From: JACQFK01 sp041482015
Lineage (GTDB): Bacteria; Planctomycetota; MHYJ01; JACPRB01
DNA length: 7,947 bases
NCBI GenBank assembly: GCA_041482015.1
Contig: JBGPCZ010000210.1
Coordinates: 1-7,947, forward strand
Direction: 5' to 3'
Part shown: piece by piece, positions 6,963 through 7,947 of the stretch
Layout of the letters: the number at the start of each line of letters is the position of its first letter
Position numbering within the stretch: position 1 is the first letter of the stretch
Notes under the pieces: generated by a model
What the model saw: only the letters and a program-made list of their open reading frames with translations
Databases searched by the model: none
Told to the model about the DNA's origin: nothing
Made by a program: the position numbers and the translations under genes

Positions 6963-7559
6963 TTAGAACTCTCTTCTCCCCGAGAGGGCGTCGCCGACCA
7001 CGGTGCGGTCGGAGTACTCGAGGGTGCTGCCCGCGGGGATGCCGCGGGCGATGCGGGTCACCTGGACGCCCAGGGGCGCCAGTCCCTTCTGCAGGTAGAA
7101 GGCCGTCGCGTCGCCCTCGGGGGTCGGATTGGTCGCCAGGATCACCTCGCGGATCCCTCCCTTTTTCACGCGGTTCAAAAGTCCGGGAATCGTCAGGTTC
7201 TCCGGTCCCACCCCGTCCAGCGGGGCCAGGTGCCCGTGCAGCACGTGGTAGGCGCCCCGGTACGACCCCGATCGCTCGATCGCCCAGACGTCGCGCATCT
7301 GCTCTACCACGCACACGAGGCCGTGGTCCCGTTTCGCGTCCGAGCAGATCTCGCAGACCTCCGATTCGCTGATATTATAGCATGATGCGCATGATTTCAC
7401 CTGCTCTTTGAGGTCACGCACCGCCGTGGCGAGGAGCATCGCCTCGCTCTTGGGCTGCGCCAGCAGGTGGAACGCCAGGCGCTCGGCCGTTTTCTCCCCG
7501 ATGCCGGGGAGCTTGCCGAGCTCCTGGATCAGGCGGACGATCGGCTCGGCGTAACCCAT
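6963..7559 (-). CDS. recR: Recombination mediator protein RecR
   Basis: RecR works with RecO and RecF to load RecA on SSB-coated gapped DNA. The 198-residue protein has normal length and the full domain order: helix-hairpin-helix LGKLPGIGEKTAERLAFHL (14-32), a four-Cys zinc site (C57, C60, C69, C72: CASC and CEIC), a Toprim domain starting at VCVVEQMRDVWAIE (82-95) and including ATNPTPEGDATAFYL (142-156), and the conserved C-terminal ARGIPAGSTLEYSD (171-184). The start is fixed by context: the ybaB stop TAA is followed directly by the ATG (TAAATG), so translation is probably coupled by reinitiation. It sits between ybaB and rpoN as part of the dnaX-ybaB-recR cluster. A consensus-like extended -10 sequence lies inside the gene and may matter for rpoN. 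Confidence 0.98.
   Translation of the reverse strand: MGYAEPIVRLIQELGKLPGIGEKTAERLAFHLLAQPKSEAMLLATAVRDLKEQVKSCASCYNISESEVCEICSDAKRDHGLVCVVEQMRDVWAIERSGSYRGAYHVLHGHLAPLDGVGPENLTIPGLLNRVKKGGIREVILATNPTPEGDATAFYLQKGLAPLGVQVTRIARGIPAGSTLEYSDRTVVGDALSGRREF
7374..7382 (-). promoter_or_regulatory. Extended -10 sequence (TGCTATAAT) inside recR
   Basis: On the recR sense strand, TGC followed by a perfect TATAAT gives a full extended -10 element, striking in such GC-rich DNA. No convincing -35 box lies 16-18 bp upstream, but extended -10 promoters can work without one. It would give an RNA starting near 7367 with about 410 nt before rpoN. The same bases encode Cys-Tyr-Asn-Ile of the RecR zinc region, so protein constraint may explain them. 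Tentative. Confidence 0.2.
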
Positions 7560-7880
7560 TTACATCAATCCTGGGAGGACCATCCCCGTCACCTTCGCGA
7601 GCTCCGTCTCGCGGAGCTTCTTCGCCTTCTTCACCCCCTCGTTCACCGCGGCGAGGACCAGGTCCTCCAGCATCCCCTTGTCGTCGGGGTTGATCACGTC
7701 CTTCTCGATCTTGATGTTCACGATCTCCTCGGCGCCGTTGACCATCACCTTGACCATCCCGCCACCGGAGGTCGCCTCGACGACGCGCTCCTTCAGGTCC
7801 GCCTCGACGCGCGCGAGCTTCTTCTGCATGTCCTCGAACTGCTTGCCGAACTTCCCCATGTTCATTCCGCCCGGAAACAT
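7560..7880 (-). CDS. ybaB: YbaB/EbfC-family nucleoid-associated DNA-binding protein
   Basis: The 106-residue protein is a typical YbaB/EbfC member: an N-terminal MFPGGMNMGK segment, a charged helix FGKQFEDMQKKLARVEADLK, the family strand pattern VVEATSGGGMVKVMVNGAEE followed by IVNIKIEKDVI, and a helix 'DKGMLEDLVLAAVNEGVKKA'. The C-terminus is MVLPGLM. These small dimers bind DNA and are encoded between dnaX and recR in many bacteria. The start at 7880 is supported by GAGGT about 5-6 nt upstream in the 13-bp gap after dnaX; Met codons at 7865 and 7859 are less likely. The stop abuts the recR start. Its co-location with recR suggests a link to recombination or genome maintenance, but the molecular role is not settled. 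Confidence 0.96.
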   Translation of the reverse strand: MFPGGMNMGKFGKQFEDMQKKLARVEADLKERVVEATSGGGMVKVMVNGAEEIVNIKIEKDVINPDDKGMLEDLVLAAVNEGVKKAKKLRETELAKVTGMVLPGLM

Positions 7881-7893
7881 GCTGACCTCGCTT

Positions 7894-7947
7894 CTATTCG
7901 ATTCCCACGACCTTCGACCCGCCGAACGCCTCCAGGATCTTCTTCAC
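7894..7947 (-). CDS. dnaX: DNA polymerase III gamma/tau subunit, last 17 codons (5' part outside window)
   Basis: Reading the minus strand from the window edge gives VKKILEAFGGSKVVGIE followed by TAG. The pattern 'V+.ALE.FGG..V.V' is the usual C-terminal end of DnaX, the clamp-loader ATPase subunit of the replicative polymerase. The position immediately before ybaB and recR is the standard dnaX-ybaB-recR order. The gap to ybaB is 13 bp and contains the ybaB ribosome binding site, so the genes are almost certainly co-transcribed. Only the tail is visible, so whether the full-length protein is tau- or gamma-like cannot be told. Confidence 0.8.
   Translation of the reverse strand: MKKILEAFGGSKVVGIE

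Overview
The window comes from a GC-rich (roughly two-thirds G+C), Gram-negative-type bacterium. Evidence for a two-membrane envelope is an AsmA-like protein, an ExbD/TolR-like protein and a probable lipoprotein. The housekeeping genes are divergent in detail: sigma-54 is unusually long and carries extra segments. That would fit a deep or poorly sampled lineage such as the Planctomycetota or a neighbouring group, but nothing here fixes the phylum.

Layout. Positions 2-3254 are read on the plus strand: the C-terminal part of a large AsmA-like envelope protein (start lies outside the window), a class I SAM-dependent methyltransferase, and a membrane-anchored protein that I read as two degenerate ExbD/TolR periplasmic domains in tandem. 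Positions 3265-7947 are read on the minus strand. In transcription order they hold the last 17 codons of dnaX, then ybaB/ebfC, recR, rpoN, a Cys-rich probable lipoprotein, and a MoxR-family AAA+ ATPase. The two blocks converge at about 3255-3264 with only 10 bp between stop codons.

How the genes fit together. dnaX-ybaB-recR is a classic conserved replication/repair cluster. Here it is tightly coupled: the ybaB stop and recR start abut as TAAATG, and rpoN begins 4 bp after recR. The lipoprotein and MoxR genes that follow are spaced apart and probably have their own expression. The plus-strand genes show no clear shared pathway. The ExbD-like and lipoprotein genes use more A/T-ending codons than their neighbours and look like accessory genes.

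Best leads. (1) RpoN has an extra segment of about 75 residues before its DNA-binding half, containing a 25-residue motif present twice. (2) Short heptamer repeats of the GAATCAA family lie on both sides of the lipoprotein gene in opposite orientation. (3) The ExbD-like protein is duplicated, lacks the membrane Asp of true ExbD, and has no ExbB beside it. I saw no RNA gene, CRISPR array, insertion sequence or phage gene, and no complete new multi-gene system.
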